From Pseudisothecium myosuroides (taxonomy: Eukaryota; Streptophyta; Bryopsida; Hypnales; Lembophyllaceae): a stretch of 64,000 bases of DNA. The notes beneath the pieces are model-generated. The model worked only from the letters and a program-made list of their open reading frames with translations, did not search any database and was not told where the DNA came from. The position numbers and the translations under genes are program-made. Each line of letters starts with the position of its first letter. Positions within the stretch are counted from its first letter, which is position 1. Of this stretch, positions 9,661 to 23,685 are shown piece by piece. The stretch spans positions 27,553,452 through 27,617,451 of the forward strand of contig OX637294.1 of NCBI GenBank assembly GCA_951799445.1, written 5' to 3'.

Positions 9661-10735
9661 CTATAATTGATATTTACCTCGAGTGGAGGTGAATTGATGA
9701 ATTGACCTACTCTTATAGACCCCTAATTCATATTCACCTCGAGTGGAGGTGAAATGATGAATTGACCTACTCTTATAGGCCCTTAATTCATATTCACCTC
9801 GAGTGGAGGTGAAATGATGAATTGACAATCTTTTATACCCATAATCAATATTCACCTCGAGTGGAGGTGAATTGATGAATTGACCTATTTTCAAATACCC
9901 ATAATCGATATTCACCTCGACTGAAGGTGAATTGATGAATTGACCTGTTTTCAAATACCTATAATCGATATCCACCTCGAGTGGAGGTGAATTGATGAAT
10001 TGACTTGTTTTCAAGCTCCAATAATCGATATTCACCTCGACTGGAGGTGAACTGATGAATTGACCTGTTTTTAGATACCCATAATTGACATTCCCCTCGA
10101 GTAGAGGTGAATTGATGAATTGACCTCTTCTTATATACACATAATCAATATTCACCTCGACTGGAGGTGAATTGATGAAATGATCTATCGATTATAAATC
10201 TAAAATCGATATTCACCTCCAGTGGAGGTGAAGTGATGAATTGACCTGTTTTTAGATACCCATAATTGACATTCACCTCGAGTAGAGGTGGATTGATGAA
10301 TTGACCTCTTCTTATATACACATAATCAATATTCACCTCGACTGGAGGTGAATTGATGAAATGATCTATCGATTATAAATCTAAAATCGATATTCACCTC
10401 GAGTGGAGGTGAAGTGATGAATTGACCTGTTTTTAGATACCCATAATTGACATTCACCTCAAGTAGAGGTGAATTGATGAATTGACCTCTTCTTATATAC
10501 ACATAATCAATATTCACCTCGACTGGAGGTGAATTGATGAATTGATCTATTGATTATAAATCTAAAATCGATATTCACCTCGACTGAAGGTGAATTGATG
10601 AATTGACCTGTTCTTAGATATCTATAATTGATATTCACCTCGATTAGAGGTGAATTGATGAATTGACCTCTTCTTATATGCACATAATCAATATTCACCT
10701 CCAGTCGAGGTGAATTGATGAATTGACCTATTTTT
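9661..10735. repeat. Palindrome array A1, ~60-bp units with a 181-bp higher-order period
   Basis: About 18 units each carry TTCACCTC-N5-GAGGTGAA followed by TTGATGAATTGACCT and a short AT-rich spacer. Between 10145 and 10700 the units are organised as trimers with an exact 181-bp step (10145, 10326, 10507, 10688), showing recent trimer duplication. Palindrome arms are better kept than spacers. ORFs across it (for example 9661-10155) are translated repeat, not proteins. Confidence 0.85.
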
Positions 10736-10739
10736 AGAT

Positions 10740-12240
10740 AACCAATTTGTGATTAAGTAATTCCACTCTATCTCATTTATGGACTTTGAAAACCTCTTCT
10801 CATCTTGTTTTCCAATCAGAATATAAAGTAGTACATTCAGGTCGACTATGAATTCATATTGTCCGTAGCAAATTCCATTCAAATGAAGAATTACAACTAC
10901 ACCACTTGCAATGTACACCCTTCACTGTGGGAGGTGCTACAACCTGCTGTCACTTACTAACAAGATCCAATACAAACAACTACACTAATAACAGGAATCA
11001 TAATGGGGTGCAATTTTCCTTGCAATTATCAGTCAATAAAACATTTGAAACCATCAATTCCAATGTAGATGCATGCCTCCTTGAACTCCTCGGCGTAATC
11101 TTCAGAGTTAATAATAGAGCAATGTACACACAAGTTCGAAAAAATCGGTCAATCTCTTAAAATCTCCCTTTATACAAAATCATTTGAACAAGTACAAGTG
11201 ACAACAATTGAGACCAAACTGTTGCAGGAAATACAATCGAACACAAAATTGTCCATTACGATTGCACAATTTCCGCTATTCAAGCTACATCTGCGGTCAA
11301 TTGCCTCACACATTCTGGACTGCAATTCAATAATCCGAAAGACAAATGGTCTTCAATTGAACAACTCTGTGCATGCAATACAATTCTATTTTCGATCCTA
11401 CTTTTTAAGATTTAGGGTTTTCTAATTCACTAAACTTTGTCATCACTACAACAGCGATCAGCACAGTGAAGTTCACCTTCTACATACTAAATTATAAGTT
11501 GAAGGACTTCAATTCAGAATTGTTGTCTCCACAAAACATTCTCAAAGGGATGTGAGCAGAATCTGTACCTTTACTATTACCTCTTCTATCTCAGATGGCA
11601 CTACTATACTACAATAACGATGCGAACGCCTATATCCTAAAGCCGCATTAGTTGAGAATCACCGAAGAAAAAAAAAATCAGAACTAGAAATCCAAGAATT
11701 GGACATAGCTTTTCTACACTTGCACTGAATTGAAGATAACTAGCAGCGTTACATCTCGATTACGAACCAAAATCACAACCATTGACAGGTTGAATGATGC
11801 GACGATGTTTCCATGGAGTCCACACAAGCAAGAGAAAAGACAGAGCATATTGCACAATACAAAGAGTATCAAATTCAAATCAAAGGGATACGTCATACCT
11901 CCATAGAAATTGCCTGACTCCTTCGACCGCAACCTCAACACGATATGAAGCTCGTAGCAAGCGCCGCAGCACAACTTGAACAAGCACCGGACTCGACCAC
12001 TTGCCCACCAGTACTCAAAAGTTTAATCACAAACACTTGAAATAGCACCGGACTTGACCACTTGCCCACCGGTACACAAAAGTTTAATCGCAAACACTCA
12101 TAAGAACAATATTCGCACATCTCAGGCGCAAGAGCAAAGAGACCTCACAGGAGCAGACAAACAAACTTCGTCCAAAAATTTGGAATGGCCGCAACAATAA
12201 TCACTGAGGCGGGAAATTTTGGGAGGGAAGTGCGTTTCCA
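10740..12240 (-). other. Presumed leader and promoter region of the element A transposase gene
   Basis: No coding frame. Near 11985-12105 a ~70-bp unit (GCACCGGACT, CCACTTGCCCACC, CAAAAGTTTAATC) is tandemly duplicated. Around 12130-12215 the minus strand becomes GC-richer (TTCCCGCCTCAG), similar in place to the GC-rich leader start of the B transposase gene at ~56200. The transcript may start here and be spliced to 9198. Confidence 0.35.
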
Positions 12241-14689
12241 AAGTTGAAACGGTTCTCCTCAAATCTAGTGCACTTACAACGGAAGAATGACAGATCCTTC
12301 TCCACCTGCAAAATCAAATTCCATTTACTACTTCAAAGGCATTTATGTTGCCGTCACTTTATTCCACCGTCTCTAAACTTGCAGGTAGGCGACAGAAATG
12401 GGAAAAGTTCACGTTCACCTACTTGAGTTTATGAGAGGCTCAGTCCTCGTCAGGGAATTTTAGGAATACAAGGTTTAGGAGTCAGGATCCACGTGCACAT
12501 ATTTTAAGTAGGATAATTTGCACATTACGTACCTGACATGGCTAAGGCCTACCCTTTACATAGCTCATCCCATTCAACCTCATTCCATTTGGCTATTTAA
12601 AACACATCCAATGAAATTGGATCTAGTGCTCAAATCAAGGTTCCAAAAACCTTACATTAGGTATTACATTTGGAGCAAATTATCAATGGAAATTGATGAA
12701 ATTATCTTCATAATTATGGATTTTTTTGCCGTATATTCTTCTTCCTAAAGTGGACGACAATTCGAATTGCCAGCAAACTTTGGAGCAATAACGCTCTATC
12801 CATACCATAAGAGAGGCTACTGGGTTTAGGGTTTAGGGTTTGAATGTGGCAACAACACAAGGCAGAGTAGTATCTATTAAAACTAAAGAAGGGCACCTAG
12901 AGTGATTTTATAGGAATTACTCTACAAAAGAAGCAACTACTTCTTCAATACTTATGTGATACTTGGATCACACTTAAGTGATATTTATTGACTGAAATAA
13001 ATATCAGAAGTAAATGATACATACTTAGATGAAATTCAATATTAGTTTTAAAAAATAATAGTGATTTGATCATTTTGAATTAAGTAAATTAAAGTTTTTT
13101 TCAGCAGTTTAGGGTTATATAACTAGCCAAAAATCATGCATAAAAAAACATTAAATATTGTAAATGAAAATTTAGCACACACACAAAAAATTCATCAAAT
13201 TTTACAATGAATGCTCTTTATTTTACCCTTTCTGATGTTAGAATATGACTTTGTACTATATAAGTCTCAAACCATATAGAAATGACATGTTTGTATTTTG
13301 AAGGAGAGTCGTTCAATTTCTTTAGAATTGAGAGCACAAAGTTAGGGGTACTAATTTTTACATCTCAATACATCAAAGTAACTAATTCTTTATTTATATC
13401 TATGCCTTTCCAAGGTAATGAGACTAAAGTAAAGATGAAAGGTAGCACATCTTTGGTTAATATTTAATTATTTCCAAAAAGTTTGATTAGATAAAATCTA
13501 AAAGTAAAAATATGACTCAAGGTGGATTTTTTTTATGCATTGGAATTTACAAAACAATGTAATTTTCTAGGGATTATTTTGTGTTCAATCTATCCCATAT
13601 GTACATTATTAATCATGATTCTAATTTTTTAATAGGATATTTTTAGCATAAAAGTATAACATTAATTTAATTGGTCATAAGAGAAAAGAAATAAAGACTA
13701 CAATTTTGTAGTATTAAATTTTTTTTCAAGGTTGAGAAGTCTATAAATTCAAACTAAGTAATTGAATTATTTATAACAATAAAAAATTCATTCATATTTT
13801 TTATAATTTCTTATGTTGAAAGAATATATTAGGTTACTAGAGTTCAACTAGTATAATGTGCTGTAAAAATTATCTTTAACCGCTTTCATATTAAATGCAA
13901 TCTCCAAGAATTCTTTAATCCTTCTAGGGGGGGTCACACAATTGCCTTGTTGTAGATTGCTTCTCTTAGTATTTGAAGATTCACTATTTGTGCATAAATA
14001 TACAAAGAAGTTAAAATAGAATCAAAGATACTTTTGTATCCCACATGGGGGGGTTATACAGAAAAACTTAGCAAACTATGTGCAGCATGATATAGGGAGG
14101 TATTAATTCACAACATCTAAAATTTAGAAATAACTTAGAGATAATACATGGTATACTAAATCATATGCACTCAATTATAAATAATATATATAGGTAAGTA
14201 ATACCACGTATTCAAAAAATTGCACCCAATGTAGGATACAAGCTATAGATGCTAGAAATTTTTTGTTACTATGTTTAATTTATGGAACTGCTGATCCATT
14301 TAGGGGATGAAGACATATTGGTACTAGTCAAATTTGGATGGACGATTTTGCCCACTACTATCCGTTGCCTGCGACGTGCCAACTTTAGGGTGGTCAGGAT
14401 TTTGGGTGCAACTGAACTGGTTTGGGGATTCCTGTGCATATTGTAGTATTTGCATACTGTAGTGCATATTGTATTGCATACTGTATTATTCACATATTAT
14501 AGTACATGATTTGTGTTTGTGGCTTTTACTTTTTTAAACATGCTTACCTTATCAATTTAAATTTGTAAACTTTCAGTGCGAATTTCAAGGTTCCTCATTT
14601 GATGTTGTTTCAACTGGCTGGTTACTTCTTTAGGAAGTGCGAGCTAAGTAGTGAATGGAAAACAACAGGAATTTTGTTGCAACCAGTTT

Positions 14690-15050
14690 GAAGTAGTTTA
14701 TGGTTATTTTTCCTTTCCATTTTTTGGGGTCTTAACGTAGTCTACAATTACTTTTTCTTCTTATTTTTTTGGACTCAAGGTAGTTTACATTTTCTTTTCC
14801 ATCCCATTTTTTGGGGGCTAAAGGTAGTTTATGGTTTTTGTCCTTCCCATTTTGGGAGGCTAAAGGTAGTTTTTGATTTTTGTCCCTTCCCATTTTTTTG
14901 GTGATTAAGGTAGTTTACAATTTTTTTCCCTTCCCATTTTTTTGGACTGATGGTAGTTACATTTTCCTTACCTTCCAATTTTATAACGCTTTAGGTAGTT
15001 TTTGATATTTGTTTCAGTTCCAATTTCTTATGGATTTTTAATATTTGAAT
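14690..15050. repeat. ~60-bp degenerate tandem repeat
   Basis: About six copies of a unit containing GGTAGTTTA(T/C), a T-rich stretch, CCTTCCCATTTT and TTGGGGNCTAA. Confidence 0.6.
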
Positions 15051-17825
15051 AATGTGGCAAGCATTGCAGTAGTTCCAACCTTGGAAAACTAAAATTACTT
15101 TCTAAAATTTTATACATACTAATTGTTTGAATAGAAGTCTTCAAAGAATTAGACAATTTTATTCAATGCTTTCAGTTCTTGGAAAGTAATACACATTCAT
15201 AACAATAAAATATAAAGTAGACTTTCTTAAATTTTTTGAAAACGAGGACCTACCTAGCACTGATTAGTGCCAACAAATGTCTATAAATATGTATAAGAGG
15301 CCATGAAAAGATTGTATTTGATTTTCTCCAGTTCTAAATGTATATGACTGAGGTAGATATATAGGTTCAAACCACAGTAATAGGAGCTAGTATTGGACGT
15401 TATTGAGGTGCTCATGCAAGTTCTTATTGGAATATTCTAACAGAAATTGTTGCTTATTCATCTAAAATAGTCCTGAATTGGATGAATTAAAGAACCATTA
15501 ATATGGATGACTGAATGAGTGTTGACAACTAAATTTTTTTTATTGAAACTTAGAAACTTAACATAGTTATTTTCTTTTGTATTATGTCAAATAACCGTAA
15601 GTTAAGAACAAAGTACTACAAAAAGATTTCATGTTTTAAGGCATATTCAACAATTAGAACAAAGATTCTTTAAAAAAAGCAGTGGTTATGCCAAAATCAT
15701 CTCCTATAAATTTGTTGGGACCCTATAGGCTTTTTATTATAGTCAATGATTGAGTGCTTTCTACTTGAAAGTATGCCTTACTAAGAAAATCGATCAATTT
15801 GACCCTAAACCAAAAAAATCACAAGAATTAGAATTATAAATTGAGAAGTTTATCTTTCTCATTGAGAATACTCCGTACTATTGTATGTAAATGGCAACTT
15901 GATTCATCCCATTAATTTTGGACTAGTGATGAAAAAATTATGGAGTGTTTTATTTATCAAGCAATCTCATCATCTTCTTCAAAAAATAACTCATGATTCA
16001 TTATTGAACTCCATTTTCACATTTTTGTAAGAAAAGAAGTTGCATATGGATGAGGTTGCTAGCTAAAACAATGTCTTTGTTGCAATTAATGTATTGAAAT
16101 TCTATCTTACAAGTGCTGAAGATTTCATGTTTTCCTTCACTGTGGTATTTCATATGGAGTATTTGCTTCAACATTTCAATTTCTTGATGAATTAAAATGA
16201 AGTGTGCTTTTAAAACAAAAATGTAGACCCTCAACTGACGTCTTGAACACAATTTTTTTATTCAATACGTATAGTGCAAAATCTTTTTAGTTAAATAGAT
16301 TCAAAGTAAAAAAATCAAATCACGGAAGGTTCCCTCAAAATTGGCATTCTTTACTTTGAATGCAAAGATCTTGCTAAACATGTGGGAGAAGTTTTTTAAA
16401 TTTCTACCACACATCCTTTTACTTGTGTACTGCAAGATTGAAGAATGTAAAACATTAATCAAATTTGTAAAGCCTATAAAGGAAAAGTGTCACAAAATCT
16501 GAATCATTTCATTGGAATACAATGGAACACCTTATTTAGTTGCATTTTGGCAATCATTACACAATTAATTGAATAAATGTCTACAATGTTACAATGCACA
16601 GTGTTGATTGTCAATTCAACGTTTGGTTTCAAGTTCATGATTATTTTGCATTACATGATAGGGTCAATATTAGTTGCAACTATAACATAAAGGGTACTAG
16701 AAGTTAAAGCATAAATTACATACAACCGCATTTTCGTGTTAACAAGAAATATGAAATGTCCATTTATAAACTATAAATTTTTTTATGAATATGTATACTT
16801 TATTTTGCGACAATATGGCCATTATGACCTCTAAATATGATATTTATTGTTTTTAGAATAAAATCATTCAATTAAACCCCTCATTGTTGGGTACTACCTC
16901 AAAATCTCAAAATAGCATTCATTATCTTCAAGGCCATCTCATCATCTACATAAAAGCTTCTAGAAAGGTTAATTATAGAGGGCAATGATCAACGCATTTA
17001 AAAGTTACCTTGTGTAAAATTTTGACGATATCTTTTGAAATTCAACTTGAAGTATACCATTCTTTGCAAACATCCAAAATCACAAGCTTTTATTTTTCTA
17101 TTTGTTAAAAATATTAATATATATATAAATATGGGACCAAAGAAATGTCCAAAATTACAAAATTGAGAATATTATTACAAAATGCAACTTCAAAGAAAAA
17201 AATGAAGCTGACAATGAAACATAATTTGGAAAATGTGATGTATACATTACATCTAGGTACCGGTAATTGTTTAAATCAAACCCTATACTAACCAATTTTA
17301 TTTAAATAGAATTAAAAAAAAAATTCAGTAGAATTATTCAAATAGTTTTATAACATTCACGTTCAACATTTCTTTTTTAATTTAAACTTCAAAAATGTTG
17401 AAAACATAGTATACTGTAGCATGTCTGGGTTTTGTTCCAAAATCTTCTAAATCAAATCTTTCTATGCAAAATAAATTACTTTGTATGAAAAAAAAAGTTC
17501 TACATTTTCTTGAATTTTTTGAATTTTAAAACATATTTCAAGTCTTTTTATCCTCTTGTCACATGTCAAATTTGTCACCAACAAAATATGAAGATAAAGG
17601 GCATATTTTACATAATTCAAACCAATTCATGTCTTTTCAAAATGTACTTTACAATTTTTTTAAATGAATTTTATTGTCATTTTTTCTTACAATTGTAGTG
17701 CATCTAAGGCTTATTTCTACAAGCCCTGAACACTAGAAAATGAAGATTTTAAACAAGCACCTTTGCATAACATCTTGAGTACAATGATCAAAATCATTCA
17801 CATTGAATTGATTATATACATATAA

Positions 17826-17826
<1 letters not shown>

Positions 17827-17877
<51 letters not shown>
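17827..17877. repeat. (TA)n microsatellite
   Basis: An almost perfect run of about 25 TA dinucleotides. Confidence 0.95.
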
Positions 17878-17880
<3 letters not shown>

Positions 17881-17939
17881 TGTGCCATGTACCGTTGCCA
17901 CAATCTAAAAAATAAAAATAAAAATATTTTTCTATTTTT

Positions 17940-18830
17940 TTATTCAATAAAAACTTCAAAATTCAATAACTTTCTCATTGCAGGTTCCCCTGCCACGAAA
18001 CAAAGCCCGTGCACCCCTCCTAGCCAAGGGCTTTTTGACAATACCAAGCACGCCCTCGGGGAACACACGGTCCGGAAGATCTCAATGTAACAAACAAACA
18101 AAACAAAACAAATCAAAACAAAACAAACAAAACTAACAGCCAAACTTAAGGTATGGACTTGTGCTGCTGCTACAATCAAAACAAAAGTAAAAGCCATTTT
18201 AAAACCAAAAATAACTCAAAAATCCATAATTTATCTACCATAGGTCCAAACTCCACAAAGCAAAGTGTGCCCTGTGCTGTTGCTACAATCAAAAAGTCAT
18301 TTTCTAATTTTTTTATTCAATAAGAACTTTCAAATTCAATAATTTCTCCGTCGTGGATCCAAACGCCACAAAACCAAGTGTAGCCCTGTGCCGTTGCCAC
18401 AGCCCCCCAAAAAATAAAAGTTGTTTTAAAAAAAGAATAAAATAAAAATAAAAATAATTTTGAAAACAAAAAATAACTCAAGAATCTCTAACTTTTACAT
18501 CGCTGGTCCAAACGCCACAAAAATAAAGCCCATACACCCCTCCTAGTTTAGGGCTTTCCAATGCTACCAAGAACATGACAAATTGTCACACGGTTCAAAA
18601 GATATATAATTTAGCATAGTTTAGTGGTTTTTTTAATCCATAAATACTTTTTAATTCAATAACTTCCGCGCCCTAATTCCAAACGCGATGAAACCAAGCC
18701 CGTGCAACCCTCCTTGCCGAGGACTTTTTGACGATACCAAGCACGCGCCTGGGGGGCGTACGGTCCAGGAAATCTGAACGTGACAAACCAACCAACAAAA
18801 CAAAACAAAACAAACAGCCTGTCTTAACCC
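17940..18830. repeat. Diverged repeat family with a GC-rich core
   Basis: Three longer copies (17983-18092, 18504-18612, 18676-18790) share AAGCCCGTGCACCCCTCCTA, then AGGGCTTTTTGAC, ATACCAAGCACG and CACACGGTCC. Two shorter pieces lie near 18240 and 18360. Flanks are A-rich (AACAAAACAAAACAAA). Probably fragments of a short interspersed element. Confidence 0.55.
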
Positions 18831-19796
18831 TGGAGCGCTCTGACGTCCATTTTCTGGACGATGAACAGATTGAGAACCTTGTTTTTGTCTCATTCCTGCT
18901 TGGATGAAAGTCATCCTAATTTTTGGTGATACTTCATCAAGTTGTTGTCCTATCCATCAGTTGGATTTGGTGTTACTAGAATATATACATTTCTAAAATT
19001 ACAGATGTGGAAGTATGTCAAGTGGTCAATTTGCATTGACTTTAGTTCAAAACTAGATGTGCAAAAATGAGATCAAAGATGTAAAGGTTACAAAAATTTC
19101 AAAAAATCACCATATGAAGATAACCTTATTTCAAATCCATTCCAACAAGTTCTACTCAAAAAATGATAATATTCTACTTGTAATTGAATTTAGAAGGAGT
19201 TCTAAAATTTTCTTTTTAAAATTTATAGAAAAAAATTGGTGATAGCATTCGTAGATCTAACCGTACGGATAGAATTTAAAAATCAAAATCTATAGCTTTC
19301 ATTTGTATACCAATTCCAAAATATTCTTCCAAATTGTAGTTTATAATGGTTTTTCTCAAATCATCAATTTTGGAGATGAATCCAGACGTTTAGGGGTTCA
19401 GGTATGGATTTTTTAAAAGTGCATGATGTCACAAAGTACCAAATAGCATGATTTCTAAGGATCACCAGTCTGGCGTTGAACGTTTAAAGTGTATGTTTGT
19501 TGTCTACTAAAGTAGGAGGCTTGCACTCTGATTGGGCATTTTAAACCAAACATGACACAGAGGTACATTTTGCTTTCTTTAATATACCAAAATGTACAAA
19601 AGGTGTACATTCTAGGAGGTGGTTACTTTTAGAGCCATATGGTATTTCAACTTCAAAATTTTATAGCTAATTCCGCAAACCTCCAATTAATATGAAACAA
19701 CTTGGATTACATGTCATTTCTGATTATCTTTCAAGGAAAATTAAGAAAATAAATATTTCATAATCACTGTGATCGCTGAGGTCACGGTTTGGGTCG

Positions 19797-19870
19797 GGAA
19801 TGGTCCGGGTATATATGCTGGGGTCCGGGTATATGTACAGGGTCCGGGTATATCTACTGGGGTCCGGGTA
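19797..19870 (+). promoter_or_regulatory. GGGTATAT-repeat promoter candidate of element A gene 2
   Basis: GGTCCGGGTATAT is repeated four times, abutting a GC-rich leader-like stretch. The same place in element B (minus strand, ~52010-51905) has repeats of GGGTATAG and GGTTATAGG. The shared position and GGGTATA core support a promoter for gene 2, which lies ~3.8 kb downstream across leader intron(s). Confidence 0.45.
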
Positions 19871-20940
19871 TGAACGGAGGTTGTTCCTCGTTATCTTCAG
19901 CGCCTCCTAGGGTTTTGGGGGTTTGCTTTCCCGGGCTCTGTCGTCGTCGTGGTTCTGAGAGTACCGCTGTCAGAAACTTGTGGTGAATAGCGACGTGCTT
20001 GCGAGCGTGCTTGTCTTGTCCCTCCGTGCGAGCGCGGACCGAGATTTTAGTTGGAGTTCTCTTGTGTTGGCTGGGCGTAGGTGTGTAGCTTCGTTTTTCA
20101 TTGCGGGTGTTGGGGTTTATAATATCCTTCTAGCTAGATTTGCAGCAGGAGAAACTTGCGTGAGTGCTGCCAGTTTTTGCCTTGTTCCTCGTCGCGAAGA
20201 AGACCAAGGAGGACCGGACGATTTGGGCTTGTGAAGCTGCGCCTCCTACTACTGATTTCTTCTTGGGCGCCTGCAGCGGTGCTTTTCACGGACGTCCCTG
20301 CAAGCACGTCGTGAAGCGCAAGCAGCCAGGTGCTTTCCCGAAATTGTCATTCTTATTGCTTTGATTTCTCTCGGTTGCTCATGTAGGCTCTGTCGGCTTT
20401 GTTTGAGTCTCGGTAGGTTGCTTTGTGGACTTCATTGCGGTGGGTGTGGAAGTCAAGATCTCTGGTTGGGGTGAGTTTCGGGCGATGTGGTATTAGGTTG
20501 TGAGTTTTGTTTTGGTCGTTGTTTTGACTTACGTACTCAGTATTTGCTGTAGGAAGTGCTAGCTTTCAAGAGCAAGTTGCTACTGCAGGAAAGTTTTGTG
20601 ATACTGGTTGTCAATCTGAGTTTGGATTTGCACCTGTTTCTAGGCATGCCGTGACTGTGTCACCGCAATCTCACCGGCCGGCTTTTTAAACCTTAGTACT
20701 CGTATCGGTTCAATCAGTCCTCAATAATCTCACCCACGAGAATCTGAACACAAAATTCAAATCTAGTACCAACGTAACTAGCGCTACATCTTTCAGCACT
20801 TGCATTGTTTGAATGTTTGAATAGTGACGATTGAGTTGCTGGGGTTTCGGATTTGGCTTCACCGTTTTTGATTCGGCCTTGGATTTGGTTTCCAGCTTGG
20901 TTTGGCGGTCTTACTGTCGAGGGTTTTCGTTCCAATAATC

Positions 20941-21460
20941 GAGGGCTTGCAGTGATCGACTGTTTCCAAATGATCGGTGATTTCTAGGCTGATCAGTGAT
21001 TTCTAGGCTTGCAGTGATCGACTGTTTCCAAATGATCGAGGATGTTCACCCGGTTGGCTGCATCGATCCAGTGATCCGGGTTGGCTACATTGATTTAGTG
21101 ATCAGGATGTTTAGGGTTGATTTGATTCGGCCTTGGATTTGGTTTCCAGCTTGACTGTATGGTTTGGCGGTCTTACTGTCGAGGGTTTTCGTTCCAATAA
21201 TCGAGGGCTTGCAGTGATCGACTGTTTCCAAATGATCGAGGATGTTTACCGATTGGCTGCATCGATCCAGTGATCGACTGATCAGGATGTTTAGGGTTGG
21301 CTGCATCGATCCAGTGATCGACTAATCAGGAAGTTTAGGGTTGGCTACATTGATTTAGTGATCGACTGATCAGGAAGTTTATGTTTGGCTGCATCGATTG
21401 ATCAGGAAGTTTATGTTTGATTGCAGTGATTGACTGACTGATCAGGATGTTCATGAATTT
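20941..21460. repeat. Tandem GATCGACTGATCAGG-type repeats
   Basis: Repeats of ~40-50 bp containing GTGATCGACTG, ATCAGGATGTTTAGGGTTG and GCTGCATCGATCCA. Two longer blocks (20890-21060 and 21120-21260) are duplicates with GGTTTGGCGGTCTTACTGTC. They lie in the presumed leader intron of gene 2. Confidence 0.65.
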
Positions 21461-22069
21461 CGAGCTGGAGGAAGCTCGTTCTTTGACATGTTTCTGAATT
21501 TTGAACTCAGTATGCATTTTGAATGATTCCCGAGGCGCTTTATCAATTTTGAGAGAATCGTTGTGAACATTTAAGGGTTTAGGACCGTGAGTATACGATG
21601 TTGCCTTTGCAGTCATGGTTGATTCTTTGTGAGCTTTGTAGTCATCTTTGATTCATTGTTGATTAATTGTGACCTTTACAGGCTGTTGAGTCATCGTTAT
21701 TTCTATGTGAGCTCCTTAGCCAGAGTTCAAATGAGCAATTTGAAAACAAGAGTTCAAAATTAGGTTCCAATGAGTAGTTCTAATTATTAGCTTTTGAGTT
21801 TCCAATTCTTTAAGTTCTTGCGGCTATAACTATCATAACATTGTGGAGGTGTCACTATTTTTTGAGGAATGTCAATCTCACTTCAACATGTGGTTTGATT
21901 GTTTGCAGCGTGTACGACATCCAAATTTCTAGAAGACTTCCGTGGCATTTTGGCTATATACATTCATTTGTGAAGTTAGAGGTGAGCTATTTTAATGGAT
22001 GTTAGTCTTTCCCTTACATAAAATGATTTTTCTCCTTCTTCTGGTCTATATCTAGAACAAGTATTCCAA

Positions 22070-23500
22070 ATTCAAATCACCTTGATTCGAGGTGAATCAA
22101 AGGCCACTTTGTATTCTTCTAGAATTAGTATTCCAAACTCAATTCACCTTGAGTGGAGGTGAATGAATGGCCCCTTTGTCTTCTTGTAGAAGTACAAAAT
22201 TCACCTTGAGTCGAGGTGAATCAATCAGTGGCCGCTTTGTCTTCTTGTAGAAGTAGTATCCCAAACTCAATTCACCTTGATTTGAGGTGAATCAAAGGCA
22301 ACTCTGTCTTTTGGTAGAAGTATCCCAAATACATTTCACCTTGAGTTGAGGTGAATCAAAGACCGCTTTGTCTTCTTATAAAAGTAGTATCCCAAGCTCA
22401 AATTACCATGAGTGGAGGTGAATCAATCAATGGACGCATTGTCTTGTAGAATTAGAACGCCAAACTCAAATCACCTTGATTCGAGGTGAATCAATGGCCG
22501 CTTGATCTTCTTGTCAAAGTAGTATCTCAAACTCAATTCACCTTGAGTGGAGGTGAATGAATGGCCCCTTTGTCTTCTTGTAGAAGTACAAAATTCACCT
22601 TGAGTCGAGGTGAATCAATCAGTGGCCGCTTTGTCTTCTTGTAGAAGTAGTATCCCAAACTCAATTCACCTTGATTCGAGGTGAATCAAAGGCAACTCTG
22701 TCTTCTGGTAGAAGTATCCCAAATACATTTCACCTTGAGTTGAGGTGAATCAAAGACCGCTTTGTCTTCTTATAAAAGTAGTATCCCAAGCTCAAATCAC
22801 CATGAGTGGAGGTGAATCAATAAATGGACTCATTATCTTCTTGTAGAATTAGAATGCCAAACTCAAATCACCTTGATTCGAGGTGAATCAATGGCCGCCT
22901 GGTCTTCTTGTCAAAGTAGTATCCCAAACTCAATTCACCTTGATTTGAGGTGAATCAAAGGCAACTTTGTCTTCTGGTAGAAGTAGTATCCCAAATACAA
23001 TTCACCTTGAATGGAGGTGAATCGCTTGGTCTTCTTATAAAAGTAGTATCCCAAGCTCAAATCACCTTGAGTGGAGGTGAATCAATAAATGGACTCATTA
23101 TCTTCTTGTAGAATTAGAACGCCAAACTCAAATCACCTTGATTCGAGGTGAATCAATGGCCGCCTGGTCTTCTTGTCAAAGTAGTATCCCAAACTCAATT
23201 CACCATGATTCGAGTTGAATCAAAAGCCGCTTTGTCTTCTTGTAGAAGTAGTATACTATACTTAAATTACCTCGAGTGGAGGTGAATTGAAGGCCGCTTT
23301 GTCTTCTTATAGAAGTAGTATCCAAAACTCAATTCACCTTGATTCGAGGTGAATCAGAAGACGCTTTGTCTTCTTGTAGAAGTAGTTTCCGGACTCAAAT
23401 CACCTCGAGTGGAGGTGAATCAACGGCCGCTTGCCTTTCTTGTACAAGTAGTATCCATAAATAAAATCACCTTGACTCGAGGTGAATAGCTTGTAGCTCC
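22070..23500. repeat. Palindrome array A2 upstream of gene 2
   Basis: More than 20 copies of TTCACCTTG-N3-CGAGGTGAA-type palindromes at ~60-70 bp intervals, with spacers containing CCGCTTTGTCTTCTTGTAGA and AGTAGTATCCCAAACTC. A ~392-bp block starting near 22141 is repeated at ~22535, so there is higher-order structure. The spacer differs from that of array A1, but the palindrome is the same, so the palindrome is the shared functional part. Confidence 0.85.
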
Positions 23501-23685
23501 ATTCGTGGTGAATTTAATCTATTCCTATTTATGAGGTTCTTCAATTCAATTGATATATAGAGTGTTCCATTAGGAGCCAATGGAAATTTGGTTACTACCA
23601 ATTTTGTGTTGTATAAGCAAAACGTTTAGGCCTCCAGTTGAATATCTTTTCTAATTAAATTCTTCTTGTATGCTTCAGTAAAGGT

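Larger units (their letters stand above)
12241..19780. other. AT-rich spacer between the divergent genes of element A
   Basis: About 7.5 kb with no credible coding frame on either strand. It holds short tandem repeats (listed separately), poly-A/T runs and two short G-runs (13927, 14047). I see nothing else in it. Confidence 0.6.

Noticed and set aside
9661..10698. ORFs giving repeated peptides (YLKTGQFINSPPLEVNIDY)
   Set aside because: They are translations of the palindrome array, with no start context or conservation in element B.
9661..10735. CRISPR-like array of palindromic repeats with regular spacing
   Set aside because: The genome is eukaryotic, spacers are themselves repeated and there are no cas genes; it is a tandem array of palindrome units.
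18651..18914. Paired small ORFs at 17940-18197 and 18651-18914 sharing SKSPxxGGxHGL
   Set aside because: The shared peptide comes from the repeated GC-rich core, with no intact frame in the other copies.
12241..19780. Small ORFs in the AT-rich spacer (e.g. 16001-16252, 17510-17698)
   Set aside because: Random-looking composition, no conservation in B, no promoter or splice context.
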